The notes under the pieces: model-generated
What the model saw: the letters and a program-made list of their open reading frames with translations, nothing else
The model's database searches: none
Told to the model about the DNA's origin: nothing
Program-made: the position numbers and the translations under genes
In this document: positions 25,257 to 33,660 of the stretch, piece after piece
Numbering within the stretch: the stretch's first letter is position 1
Layout: each line of letters begins with the position of its first letter
From: an uncultured Prevotella sp.
GTDB lineage: Bacteria; Bacteroidota; Bacteroidia; Bacteroidales; Bacteroidaceae
Assembly (NCBI GenBank): GCA_900554695.1
Contig: USHV01000007.1
Span: 1 to 64,000, forward strand
Length of the DNA: 64,000 nt
Direction of reading: 5' to 3'

Positions 25257-25410
25257 TGATATACGCGAAACCGTGCCGTCATATCGATTTTCCGGCTTTG
25301 CGAAATGGCCTCTTTCGGCCTCCGATAAAGCCCATATTGATGGGTGAAATGCCCTTGATCGGTGTGTGATAAAGCCTTTTTCACGGTGCGAAACAGGCTC
25401 TTTTGCAAGT
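25257..25410 (+). repeat. 22-bp degenerate palindromic array B (seven units)
   Basis: Unit starts at 25257, 25279, 25301, 25323, 25345, 25367 and 25389 are exactly 22 bases apart. Cores include CGAAATGGCCTCTTTCG, CGATAAAGCCCATATTG and TGATAAAGCCTTTTTCA. The array lies between the divergent ogt and M20-deacetylase genes, about 240 bases from the M20 start and 290 from the ogt start. Confidence 0.75.
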
Positions 25411-25479
25411 CTGTCTGTACGGAGTGACGATACGGATGTAAAAATATTGCATTATTATACGGTTTTGAAGGGTAGGCGA

Positions 25480-25546
25480 TTTCTATTTTGGAAAAATTTA
25501 TTGTCAAAATTTTTTACTTCTGAAAATGTATTTTTATGCAATTCCC
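25480..25546 (+). repeat. Dispersed AT-rich repeat, copy 1
   Basis: From about 25499 to 25546 this matches 60625-60672 at roughly four positions in five, including the shared run ATTTTTTACTT and the ends TTTATGCAA.TCCC. Weaker similarity extends about 20 bases further upstream. Here it lies just upstream of the M20-deacetylase promoter. Confidence 0.55.
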
Positions 25547-25570
25547 CTGTCGTGTGTCTGACTGTTTTTG

Positions 25571-25578
25571 TATCTTTG
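25571..25578 (+). promoter_or_regulatory. Bacteroidetes -7 box (TATCTTTG) for the M20 deacetylase
   Basis: TATCTTTG in the context TTTTTGTATCTTTGCAACA, a classic Bacteroidetes promoter end, 82 bases upstream of the chosen ATG. It also argues against the longer open frame that begins at 25536, upstream of this box. Confidence 0.75.
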
Positions 25579-25652
25579 CAACACTGCACACCGCAGTCTG
25601 CCGCACGCGTGAATACGACGTCCGACGGCGACTGCATCATATCTGGAAAATC

Positions 25653-26729
25653 ATGAACAACAAAGACTATGCGGGCGATGCCGTGGCATTGCTCAAACAA
25701 CTGATAGCCGTGCCGTCGGTGAGCCGCTCTGAAGACAGGGCCGCCGACGTGCTGGAGCGTGCTCTAAAGGCTTGGAATCTGCCGTACCGGCGCGAGGGCA
25801 ACAACGTGTGGACCGTCTGTCAGGACTATGACGAGCATCGGCCGACGCTGCTGCTCAATGCACACATAGACACAGTGAAGCCGGTGGACTCGTGGACCCG
25901 CGACCCTTACGAGCCGCAGGTGGAGGGCGACCGGCTCTACGGACTGGGCAGCAATGACTGCGGCGGCGGACTGATGGCGCTGTTGCAGGTGTTCCGCATC
26001 ATGTCGGGACGGCAGAGAAGTTATAATATTATGTATCTGGCGTCGGCTGAGGAAGAGTTGTCCGGCGCGTCGGGAATATCTATGGTACTGCCGCTGCTGC
26101 CTCGCATAGACGTGGCGATAGTGGGAGAGCCCACGCGCATGCAGCCTGCCGTGGCCGAGAAAGGACTGATGGTGCTCGACGTAACGGCGCGTGGCAAGTC
26201 GGGACATGCCGCCCGCGGCGAAGGCGTGAACGCCATATACGAGGCATTGGACGACCTTTGCTGGATGCGCAGCTATAAGTTTGAGAAGGTGAGCCGCTTT
26301 CTCGGACCTACGCAGATGAACGTGACGGTGATAAACGCGGGCACACAGCACAATGTGGTGCCCGACCGTTGCACGATGGTTGTGGACGTGCGCACCAACG
26401 AGCTTTACACCAACGAGGAGGTGTACGACATAGTGCGCAGCCATCTGAAGAGCGATGTGAAGGCGCGTTCGTTCCGCCTTCATTCGTCGGGCATAGACGC
26501 CGGCCATCCGCTTGTGCGCCGCTGTGTGGAGCTGGGCATGACGCCTTTCGGTTCGCCTACGCTCAGCGACCAAGCTCTCATGCCGTTCGACTCGCTGAAG
26601 ATAGGGCCGGGCGACTCGGCGCGCTCACATTCGGCGGACGAGTATATATGCCTGAGCGAGATCGGGGAGGCCATTGACATGTATGTAAGAATGCTCGACG
26701 GACTCGACCTCGGTGTGAAGAATGGATGA
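25653..26729 (+). CDS. M20-family metallodeacylase, acetyl/succinylornithine deacetylase-like
   Basis: Zinc-dependent hydrolase of the M20/ArgE/DapE family that frees an amino acid from its N-acyl group. Metal-site motifs are in order: LLLNAHIDTVKP (His and the general Asp), LYGLGSNDCGGGLMAL (bridging Asp), ASAEEELSG (catalytic Glu-Glu), AIVGEPT and a C-terminal SRAHSHSADEY-type His (SARSHSADEY here). The dimerisation lid has GKSGHAARGEGVNAI. 358 residues from the ATG at 25653; the frame could extend to 25536 but that crosses the promoter and encodes a Cys-rich segment without resemblance. In Bacteroidetes an enzyme of this type serves arginine synthesis, often on succinylated intermediates. 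No other arg gene is adjacent, so substrate is inferred from family only. Confidence 0.9.
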   Translation: MNNKDYAGDAVALLKQLIAVPSVSRSEDRAADVLERALKAWNLPYRREGNNVWTVCQDYDEHRPTLLLNAHIDTVKPVDSWTRDPYEPQVEGDRLYGLGSNDCGGGLMALLQVFRIMSGRQRSYNIMYLASAEEELSGASGISMVLPLLPRIDVAIVGEPTRMQPAVAEKGLMVLDVTARGKSGHAARGEGVNAIYEALDDLCWMRSYKFEKVSRFLGPTQMNVTVINAGTQHNVVPDRCTMVVDVRTNELYTNEEVYDIVRSHLKSDVKARSFRLHSSGIDAGHPLVRRCVELGMTPFGSPTLSDQALMPFDSLKIGPGDSARSHSADEYICLSEIGEAIDMYVRMLDGLDLGVKNG

Positions 26730-26761
26730 TGAGAATAAGGAAATCGTAGGATGATATACAG

Positions 26762-26795
26762 AAAATCCCGGCGCTCGGATGACGCCGGGATTTTT
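26762..26795. terminator. Bidirectional terminator between convergent genes
   Basis: AAAATCCCGGCG and CGCCGGGATTTTT form a 12-bp perfect stem with a short loop; A residues and T residues flank it, so it can serve both the M20 gene and the EnvC-like gene. Confidence 0.9.
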
Positions 26796-26873
26796 AGTAT
26801 CTGTGGTTCTTGTAAGTCTGTTTTGTCTGTATCGGTGGCAGATGGCTTGGGTCTCATGCCTCTGTTCGGACAT

Positions 26874-28484
26874 TTATCTGAGCCATGATTCCGGATTCAG
26901 CTTCTCGAGATTGCGGCGAAGCTGGAATTGCAGGATGTTGTCGCGTGCCACAGTACCGAGCTGCTGACCTGTAGAAACGCTCTGTCCGCGGTGCACGCTT
27001 ACGGAGCTGAGGTTGCAATAGACTGATATGTAGATGCCGTGGCGCACCATTACCACCATCGAACCGCTGAATCCGAATACGGCGCTCACCTCACCGTTGA
27101 ATATTGCGCGCGCCTTGCAGCCCGGACTTCCGAGAATGTTGATACCCTTGTTGTCGATGGTCACGCCCTTGAGTCCCTCCACATTGTTCTGTCCGAAGTG
27201 GCTCACTATGCGGTAGCTGCCGGTGATAGGCATTGGCAGTCGGCCGCGGTTGGCCTCGAAGTTGCTGCTCAGCTTGCGGTCAACGCTGCTCACAGACGAT
27301 GTCATGGTGTTGCGGCGTTTCTCGCGATTCATTTCCTCGCGGTTGCGGCGCTCGTCGGCTTCAGCCTTACGCTCGGCCGCCTCGCGTTCGGCTGTCGCCT
27401 CGCGTGCTTTCTGCATGGCTTTCTCTCGCGCACGCTCATTGTCGCGTTCGGCCGCCTTTCGTGCCGCCTCCTTCATCTTCGCCTCGCGCTTTCGTGCCTC
27501 GGCTATGCGCTTCTCGTTCGCTCTTGCCTCTGCCTCTGCCGCCGCTCTCTTGCGTGCCAATTCCTCTGCACGCTTCTTTCTTGCGGCTTCCTCTGCCTTA
27601 CGCTTTGCCTCAGCCTCGGCACGCGCCTTGGCTTTAGCCACCTCCTCGGCGATGAGTCGGTCTATCTGGGCGTTCAGGGCTGCGTCTTCCTTGCGCTGCT
27701 TGTCTATGAGCTGCTGTATGGTGCGCTGCTGTTTCTGCAGCGTCTTAACCACTTTCTGCTGCTCGGCCTTCTGTCCTTCGAGCGACTCGCGCTCTCTCTG
27801 ACCTTTGCTCAGAAGACTGTTCTTGCGGTTCTTCACCTGTTGCAGCTGTGTCTGTTTCTCACGCACCTGAGCCTGTTTCGACTTCACCATTTCGCCCTGC
27901 GCCCTCTGGTATTCCGCATATTCGCGCACAAACCGCAGGCGGCGGTACATCTGTGTGAAGCTCTCGGCCGAGAATATGAACATAAGACGGTCTTGCACGG
28001 TGTGCTGTCTTGTGATGTATCTCATCGACTTTATGTATTTCGTCTTGCGCTCCTTGAGCTGCTGTTCGAGCGTTTTAAGCTGTGCGTTGAGTATCCTTAT
28101 GTTGTTGTCGAGCGTCTTTATGTCGCTTTCTATCTGACGGATGTTCTTCTCGTGCTTGTCTATTTCTCCGTTTATCGCCAAGAGGTTCTGCAGACGCTTC
28201 TGTACGTCGGCCTTGTTGTTGCGCAATGCTTTCTCCTGCTGTCTTATGTTTTTCTGTATCTGCGAGCGCTTGGACTGCAGTCCCTTGATGGACGAGTTGC
28301 TGTATTTGGCAGTCTTTTTTTTCGACGTCGAAGTCTTCTTCTTGCTCTGTGACGATGACTTTGAAGAAGTCTTTTTCCTTGTAGTGGTGGTAGTTGTCTT
28401 CTTCGTCTGGGTGGTGCGCTTGGTCTGTGCCGTCAGAGTTGAGGCCAGCGCGAGGATGATGAATATGGAGAAAATGCGTTTCAT
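26874..28484 (-). CDS. EnvC-like murein hydrolase activator, coiled coil plus degenerate LytM domain
   Basis: Periplasmic 536-residue protein that probably activates cell-separation amidases rather than cutting peptidoglycan itself. Signal peptide to about residue 20, a low-complexity Lys/Thr/Ser linker, coiled coils at about 50-255, then an Ala/Arg/Glu-rich helix (about 275-385), and a C-terminal M23/LytM fold at about 420-536. The metal ligands of active LytM enzymes are replaced: the first block reads TIDNKGINILG where HxxGIDI is expected, the second IYISVYCNLSSV with Asn for His, and the third NILQFQLRRN with Gln for His. This mirrors EnvC. It starts exactly where the DUF4292 stop ends, so the two are translationally linked in the dut operon. 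Confidence 0.9.
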   Translation of the reverse strand: MKRIFSIFIILALASTLTAQTKRTTQTKKTTTTTTRKKTSSKSSSQSKKKTSTSKKKTAKYSNSSIKGLQSKRSQIQKNIRQQEKALRNNKADVQKRLQNLLAINGEIDKHEKNIRQIESDIKTLDNNIRILNAQLKTLEQQLKERKTKYIKSMRYITRQHTVQDRLMFIFSAESFTQMYRRLRFVREYAEYQRAQGEMVKSKQAQVREKQTQLQQVKNRKNSLLSKGQRERESLEGQKAEQQKVVKTLQKQQRTIQQLIDKQRKEDAALNAQIDRLIAEEVAKAKARAEAEAKRKAEEAARKKRAEELARKRAAAEAEARANEKRIAEARKREAKMKEAARKAAERDNERAREKAMQKAREATAEREAAERKAEADERRNREEMNREKRRNTMTSSVSSVDRKLSSNFEANRGRLPMPITGSYRIVSHFGQNNVEGLKGVTIDNKGINILGSPGCKARAIFNGEVSAVFGFSGSMVVMVRHGIYISVYCNLSSVSVHRGQSVSTGQQLGTVARDNILQFQLRRNLEKLNPESWLR

Positions 28485-29369
28485 TTACAGACTCAATAGT
28501 TTTTTTATTATGTCGTCGGTGCTTACTTTCTTGTATTTAGACGATATTGTGGTCTTCGTGTCCCATTTGCTGTCGTCCTTCACTTCGCTCATTCTGATGC
28601 TCACCGTCACTTCCTGCTGACGCTTTGTCGCGGTGGTGGTGAACTTGAATGTCTGGAGCGACGGGAAGAGTTTCACTCCTACGTTCCTGAAATTTCCGTA
28701 TTTCCAGTTGAGCGATGACGTGCCGTGCGTGGTACTGTTGTATGCTACGTCGGCTTCTGTTATCAGTCCGTCGCTCTTTCCGGCTTTCCATGTGAAGGTC
28801 ATGTTGCCGTTGGTGAATGTTATGGGCAGGGTTTCGCCGGCGGCACTGGTATCGACATTGAACTTCTTTAGCGCCGACTCACTCACTTGCTGTTGGCCTG
28901 GCAGGAACAGACGGTTCCAGAACAGAGCCTGAAGAGTGTAGAAATTGATGCCGTTGTTCTTTAGAAACGACACCTGGTCATAGCTTGCCTCGATGTATTC
29001 TTTGTGCATACGGTCTATCACGAGCACATGGTCGGGGGTGAACTCTATGCGTCCTATCTCGCTGCCGAGCAGCGGAATGAACAGCTGCAGTCTGATTATC
29101 TCGTTCTCGCGCATGTGTACTGCTCCTGGAACGGAGATGTCGTCGCCTTTTGTCTGTATGCTGAAGGTCATGTCGCCCACGATGTTCTTGGCATAGACAC
29201 GTGTGTCGGCCACTTTCTGCATGAACGACAATTCCTGTATCACTCCGGTCTGTTGGCCGCCGGTGGTGGCAGTAGCGTCTTTGCGGTCGGTGTCAGCCAC
29301 GAGTACTTTCTTGCTCGCACACGATGCAAGCAGGAGCATAAGCGGGAGTATCAGTCTGAATGCTTTCAT
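28485..29369 (-). CDS. DUF4292 lipoprotein
   Basis: 294-residue lipoprotein: MKAFRLILPLMLLLASC with a clear lipobox. The body (FMQKVADTRVYAKNIVGDMTFSI, IRLQLFIPLLGSEIGRIEFTPDHVLVIDRMHKEYIEASYDQVSFLK, WNRLFLPG) is typical of DUF4292, a Bacteroidetes outer-membrane-associated family with a LolA/LppX-like predicted fold; its function is not established. It sits between a TPR protein gene (190-base gap upstream) and the EnvC-like gene (no gap downstream). Confidence 0.87.
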   Translation of the reverse strand: MKAFRLILPLMLLLASCASKKVLVADTDRKDATATTGGQQTGVIQELSFMQKVADTRVYAKNIVGDMTFSIQTKGDDISVPGAVHMRENEIIRLQLFIPLLGSEIGRIEFTPDHVLVIDRMHKEYIEASYDQVSFLKNNGINFYTLQALFWNRLFLPGQQQVSESALKKFNVDTSAAGETLPITFTNGNMTFTWKAGKSDGLITEADVAYNSTTHGTSSLNWKYGNFRNVGVKLFPSLQTFKFTTTATKRQQEVTVSIRMSEVKDDSKWDTKTTISSKYKKVSTDDIIKKLLSL

Positions 29370-29559
29370 ATAACGTATGGTTTGTTATTGTATGATTCTT
29401 TGCCTGTGGCGTGGCGGTGTGCGCCGGATGGCGCGTCGGTTGCGACCATAAGTGTGGACCTCTGCCGCGTGAGGGCAGGGTGTCCGGTCTTTTATGGAGT
29501 TGGCGTGCCGCCTCCGCAGCATTGTTGGACACTACGTAGGCGGCAACCATACGCCATGG

Positions 29560-31338
29560 CTATTTCTTCTTTATATATTTCCTCTGTTTTATTTTTTTCT
29601 GGAGTATGGCTTTGTCTCCGCCCATGCTGAGAGCCTTTTCCCAGTATTCCACCGCTTTGGACGTATCGCCGTTCATGGCGTATATGTCTCCGGCGTGTTC
29701 TATGACAACCGGTCCGATGGTGCTGTCCGACTCTACCGACAGTGCCTGGTCTATGTAACTCTTGGCTTCGCTGTAGCGTCCTTTCATGAAAAGAATCCAT
29801 GCGTAGGTGTCGAGATATGTCGCGTTGTTCGGTTCGGCGGTCACTGTCTTGTAGCTCATCTGCTCGGCTTTGTCAAGGTCGCGGTCGAGTTCGCTGAGAT
29901 AATAAGCGTAGTTGTTGAGACATGAGATATTGTCTTCCTTCCATTGCAGGCAGCTGTCGTATGCCGCGAAAGCCTCTTCGGGTTTGCCTTTCTTATAGAG
30001 TATGTCGCCCATTATGGCGTAGAAGTCTGATACAATGTCCGGATCGCTCTCGTTGTTTATCTCGCCCACACCGCGCTTGAAGGCGTCGAGGGCTTCGTCT
30101 TCCTCGTCTTTCTGGAAATGTGCAAGTCCGAGGAAGTAGTATAATGTCATGTCCTCAGGGTTGTATAACACCGACTGCTTGCACAGATTTATTATGTCGT
30201 CCCATCTCTGTTTGTTCCAGTAAGACTCTATGAGCTTCTTTACGGCGTAAGTGTTTTCGGGTGCCACGTTCAGTACATACTTGAAGGCGTTGTTCACTGA
30301 GTCCTCAGGCATCTTCTTGAGTTCCATGTATGCGGCCTTCAGGGTTGGTATGTCGGTGTCAGCCTTGTCGGTGGCAATCACCTTGTCGAACATTTGCAGT
30401 ATTGCGGTGCTGTCGCCTCCGGCATCCTCGCTCTCCTTTATCAGCTGGTTGAACATTGCCAGTTTTGTTTTGGAAGATGTCTTTTTGTTGAGCAACAATC
30501 TGTCGCGTGTGATTGTCGCGAGCGAATCCTGTCCGGTAGAACGGTAGTAGTCGTACATCGAGCTTTGTGCCGATTCGTTGTCAGGATCGTCTTCCAGCGC
30601 GGCGGTAAGCATCTTGTGAGCCTCTTCTTTCTTGCCTTTCTGCAGCAGCCAGTTGCCATACATAACTTTGTAAACGGCATCGCTGGGGTGAGCCTCGGTG
30701 AGCGATTGCAGCATTTTCTCAGCCATTTTGGTGTCGCCTTTCATCTCATAGACATTCATTTTGGTGAGAGTAAGCTCGTCGCTGTTGCCTTCCACCTGCT
30801 CCATACGGCCGATTGTGCCGAGCATATTCTTGTAGTCACGGTTGTGATTGTACAGCTGCAACAGTATTGCAAGCACGTCGCTGCGGTCTTTGTGGTGCTC
30901 ATACAGGTTCTCGTATGCTGTTATCGCCTTGTCGTAGTTGCCGGCGTTGATGTAGTATTGAGCCACGCGCTCCTGGTAAGTATCGTTGTCCGGATTGAGC
31001 GCGGCGGCTTTCTCTATGTCTTTCAGAGCCAGCGAGTCCATCTGCATTTCGGAGAAGTAAGATGCTCTGGCGTAATATGCTTCAGCTGCTTTTGGGTTTA
31101 TCTCCAGACAGTGGTTGAGCAGTTCGAAAGCCGCGTCGTACTTGCCTTCATTCTGTTTGCATATAGCTTCAAGAAAGAAATAGTCGTATCGCCGGCGATC
31201 ATTGTATGAGAGGCTGTCGCCTGAGACCGTCGTGGTTTTCTTGTCGCTGTTGCCTTGAACCGTCATCGGCAGTATGACGCCGAGCAATATTGCCGATATT
31301 ATGGCAATAGGCAGTTTGTTTATTGATGTTTTAGACAT
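29560..31338 (-). CDS. TPR-repeat protein, membrane-anchored or exported
   Basis: 592 residues. The N-terminal hydrophobic segment (LPIAIISAILLGVILPMTVQG) is a signal peptide or anchor. From about 50 the protein is a near-continuous solenoid of tetratricopeptide repeats, for example KYDAAFELLNHCLEINPKAAEAYYARA, NYDKAITAYENLYEHHKD, WDDIINLCKQSVLYNPEDMTLYYFLGLAHFQ and RYSEAKSYIDQALSVESDS, ending in a basic tail (KKIKQRKYIKKK). A scaffold role is likely. It begins 5 bases after the dut stop, so the two are co-transcribed. Linkage of dut, TPR, DUF4292 and an EnvC-like protein recurs in Bacteroidetes and suggests an envelope function for this gene. Confidence 0.85.
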   Translation of the reverse strand: MSKTSINKLPIAIISAILLGVILPMTVQGNSDKKTTTVSGDSLSYNDRRRYDYFFLEAICKQNEGKYDAAFELLNHCLEINPKAAEAYYARASYFSEMQMDSLALKDIEKAAALNPDNDTYQERVAQYYINAGNYDKAITAYENLYEHHKDRSDVLAILLQLYNHNRDYKNMLGTIGRMEQVEGNSDELTLTKMNVYEMKGDTKMAEKMLQSLTEAHPSDAVYKVMYGNWLLQKGKKEEAHKMLTAALEDDPDNESAQSSMYDYYRSTGQDSLATITRDRLLLNKKTSSKTKLAMFNQLIKESEDAGGDSTAILQMFDKVIATDKADTDIPTLKAAYMELKKMPEDSVNNAFKYVLNVAPENTYAVKKLIESYWNKQRWDDIINLCKQSVLYNPEDMTLYYFLGLAHFQKDEEDEALDAFKRGVGEINNESDPDIVSDFYAIMGDILYKKGKPEEAFAAYDSCLQWKEDNISCLNNYAYYLSELDRDLDKAEQMSYKTVTAEPNNATYLDTYAWILFMKGRYSEAKSYIDQALSVESDSTIGPVVIEHAGDIYAMNGDTSKAVEYWEKALSMGGDKAILQKKIKQRKYIKKK

Positions 31339-31343
31339 TGTTC

Positions 31344-31781
31344 TTATTTGACTCCAGTATGTCCGTATCCGCCCTCACCGCGCAGGGTGGCGTCCAGTTC
31401 GTCCACAATCACGAATTCACCCTGCTCGTGACGTGCTATCACCATCTGTGCGATGCGTTCGCCGTCGGTAATGGTGAAGTCATTGTCAGACAGGTTTATC
31501 AGCAGCACACATATCTCGCCGCGGTAGTCGGCGTCGATTGTTCCCGGGCTGTTGAGCACGGTTATGCCGTGTTTCAGGGCGAGTCCGCTGCGTGGTCTTA
31601 CCTGAGCCTCATAGCCTTCGGGCAGTGCTATGTGCAGTCCGGTGGGGATGAGGCGGCGCTCCATCGGCTTCAGCACGATGTCCTCTCCGATGTTTGCCCT
31701 CAGGTCCATGCCCGCGCTGAGCGGTGTCGCATATTCTGGTAATTGTTGATTGCCTTTGTTTACTACTTTGATTTTTATCAT
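31344..31781 (-). CDS. dut: Deoxyuridine 5'-triphosphate nucleotidohydrolase (dUTPase)
   Basis: Hydrolyses dUTP to dUMP, keeping uracil out of DNA and feeding dTMP synthesis. The five trimeric-dUTPase motifs are visible: AGMDLRANI (1), RPRSGLA (2), GTIDADYRGEICVLLIN (3, catalytic Asp), GERIAQMVI (4) and the C-terminal RGEGGYGHTG (5, the flexible Phe/Tyr arm, here Tyr). 145 residues, standard. The ATG at 31781 is about 22 bases below a TATTTTTG box. It leads the operon dut-TPR-DUF4292-EnvC and is divergent from dgt, another dNTP-pool enzyme. Confidence 0.97.
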   Translation of the reverse strand: MIKIKVVNKGNQQLPEYATPLSAGMDLRANIGEDIVLKPMERRLIPTGLHIALPEGYEAQVRPRSGLALKHGITVLNSPGTIDADYRGEICVLLINLSDNDFTITDGERIAQMVIARHEQGEFVIVDELDATLRGEGGYGHTGVK

Positions 31782-31802
31782 CTCAGTTTATGTTTTAGTT
31801 TG

Positions 31803-31810
31803 CAAAAATA
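31803..31810 (-). promoter_or_regulatory. Bacteroidetes -7 box (TATTTTTG) for the dut operon
   Basis: TATTTTTG on the minus strand, 22 bases upstream of the dut start. Confidence 0.7.
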
Positions 31811-32056
31811 AATAATAATATTCACATAACTTAATTTTTAGCATTAAATAATACTTTGCGACGGGCAGAACGGCTCTTCGCTGTGCATTTTATCACCGGA
31901 GCGCGAGGCCGTGACTTACCGGCGGAAAGCATAGCCCGGCCTGACTGTATGGGGCGTGTCGAGAAATGATATGGTTATCGACGGAATGTCAGTGACGGCG
32001 TTCCTGCGGATGATAAAAAAAGCAATGATATTTTTGGATGGGGAAATAAAATAGCC

Positions 32057-32064
32057 TAATTTTG
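32057..32064 (+). promoter_or_regulatory. Bacteroidetes -7 box (TAATTTTG) for dgt
   Basis: TAATTTTG matches TAnnTTTG. Transcription would begin near 32070, which makes the ATG at 32072 essentially leaderless and supports the start at 32093 or 32099. Confidence 0.65.
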
Positions 32065-32092
32065 TGTCGCAATGACATCAAAGAAAGAAAAT

Positions 32093-33436
32093 ATGAGAAT
32101 GGATTGGCACAAACTGATTTCCAACAAGCGATTCGGACAGGAGTCGAAGCATGCACAGCGTCACGACGACAGGTCGGAGTTCAAGCGTGATTACGACCGA
32201 CTTATATTCTCGGCGCCGTTCAGACGTATGCAGAACAAGACGCAGGTATTCCCGCTTCCGGGCAGCATCTTCGTGCACAACCGGCTCACCCACAGCCTTG
32301 AGGTGGCGAGTGTGGGCATGTCGTTGGGCAATGATGTGGCACAGGAAATAATAAAACGCGACCCGACTCTCAGCGGAACGCTGTTTGAGGAGATAGGAAC
32401 CATAGTCAGTACGGCGTGTCTTGCCCACGACATGGGTAATCCTCCGTTCGGTCACAGCGGCGAGAAGGCCATCCAGGCATTTTTTACTGACGGTTCGGGA
32501 CTCTGCGTGAAAGATATCGTGAGCGACGGTTTCTGGAACGACATAATACGTTTTGAGGGTAATGCTAATGTTTTCCGTCTGCTCACACACCGTTTCCGCG
32601 GTCGTCGTGTCGGCGGTTTTGTCATGACCTATTCGCTTCTTGCGAGTGTGGTGAAATATCCATTTTCGAGCCGTTGCGCCGGAGCTCACGGCAAGTTCGG
32701 ATTCTTCTGTTCCGAGGCCGACGCTTATTGTAAAGTTGCCGATGAATTGGGCATAATCCGTAAGTCGGCACCCGGAGAACCGATAAGATACGCCCGCCAT
32801 CCGCTTGTATATCTTGTTGAGGCTGCGGACGACATCTGTTATGAGATAATGGACATAGAGGATGCCCACAAACTGAAGATCATCACGTTCGACGAGACGC
32901 GCAATCTGTTGCTCGGATTCTTCGATGACGAGATAAAGAAATACATTCTCAAGCGCATAGTGGATGAAGAACTGACCGATGACAACGAGAAAGTGGTGTA
33001 TATGCGTGCCCGTGTCATAGGAAAACTCGTTGCTGAATGTACCCGCGCTTTCGTAGAGCATGAGGACGAAATAATGTCAGGCACGTTCGAAGGCAGTCTC
33101 ATCGACCATATCGATCCGCCTGTGCGCGACGCTTACAGAGCCTGCGCGAAGTTGAGTTGTGAGAAGATATACAACAGCAAACCTGTGCTCGACGTGGAGC
33201 TGAGCGGTTATAAGATAATCGAGACTCTGATGGAAACGCTTATAGAAGCAGCGCTGAGTCCGGAGAAATATCATTCGGGTCAGCTGCGCAAACGGTTCAG
33301 CAGCCAGTACGACATAAACAGCGACGACATAGAGACCCGCATCATGGCAGTGATAGATTTTGTCAGTGGAATGACTGATGTGTTCGCCCTCGATATCTAT
33401 CAGAAGATAAACGGAACATCGCTTCCGATAGTCTGA
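32093..33436 (+). CDS. dgt: Deoxyguanosinetriphosphate triphosphohydrolase-like HD protein
   Basis: HD-domain enzyme that removes triphosphate from dGTP or other dNTPs. Motifs: RDYDRLIFSAPFRRMQNKTQVFPL, NRLTHSLEVASVG (first His), CLAHDMGNPPFGHSGEKAI (the HD pair) and HPLVYLVEAADDICYEIMDIEDA (distal Asp). About 447 residues. Starts at 32072, 32093 and 32099 share the frame. Family members begin with M-x-W-x-x-L-x-S-x-K-R-F-G, matching the ATG at 32099 (MDWHKLISNKRFG) or 32093; the promoter box at 32057-32064 leaves almost no leader for 32072. Divergent from dut, so two dNTP-pool enzymes flank one control region. In some bacteria dNTPases limit phage replication; no evidence for that here. Confidence 0.93.
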   Translation: MRMDWHKLISNKRFGQESKHAQRHDDRSEFKRDYDRLIFSAPFRRMQNKTQVFPLPGSIFVHNRLTHSLEVASVGMSLGNDVAQEIIKRDPTLSGTLFEEIGTIVSTACLAHDMGNPPFGHSGEKAIQAFFTDGSGLCVKDIVSDGFWNDIIRFEGNANVFRLLTHRFRGRRVGGFVMTYSLLASVVKYPFSSRCAGAHGKFGFFCSEADAYCKVADELGIIRKSAPGEPIRYARHPLVYLVEAADDICYEIMDIEDAHKLKIITFDETRNLLLGFFDDEIKKYILKRIVDEELTDDNEKVVYMRARVIGKLVAECTRAFVEHEDEIMSGTFEGSLIDHIDPPVRDAYRACAKLSCEKIYNSKPVLDVELSGYKIIETLMETLIEAALSPEKYHSGQLRKRFSSQYDINSDDIETRIMAVIDFVSGMTDVFALDIYQKINGTSLPIV

Positions 33437-33507
33437 ACATCTGAAACGCCGTGAACCGTGACGTGATAAATAATCATTATGCCGGAGGAACAGGCCTTAC
33501 CGGCACG

Positions 33508-33595
33508 CGGATGATGGCGGATATGGCGATGAAATGGCGCATTTCTGCGGATTAAAGCATTATTTCCGCAGAATAATGATACCGATGAAATGGCG
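33508..33595 (+). repeat. 22-bp degenerate palindromic array E (two clear, four possible units)
   Basis: TGAAATGGCGCATTTCT at 33530 and the unit TTAAAGCATTATTTCCG at 33552 keep the 22-base phase; flanking units at 33508 and 33574 are decayed. GATGAAATGGCG occurs again at 33584-33595, out of phase. No leader-like sequence was recognised nearby. It lies between the convergent dgt and GH2 genes. Confidence 0.5.
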
Positions 33596-33605
33596 GAAAA
33601 GTAAA

Positions 33606-33640
33606 GCTCTGCCGTGGCAAAAGAATTAATGCGGCAGAGC
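33606..33640 (+). terminator. Hairpin after dgt, possible terminator
   Basis: GCTCTGCCG pairs with CGGCAGAGC across a 17-base loop, followed by CTTAAAAA. The T-run is poor; the stronger hairpin 20 bases on may be the effective terminator. Confidence 0.5.
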
Positions 33641-33660
33641 CTTAAAAACGATAAAACAAA

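Noticed and set aside
27039..28352. Long plus-strand open frame opposite the EnvC-like gene
   Set aside because: It is the antisense of a low-complexity coiled coil; its Leu/Cys-rich product is a compositional shadow.
31855..32040. A sixth 22-bp array near dgt
   Set aside because: One CGAGAAATG...TTATCGA stretch resembles a unit, but no second unit follows in phase.
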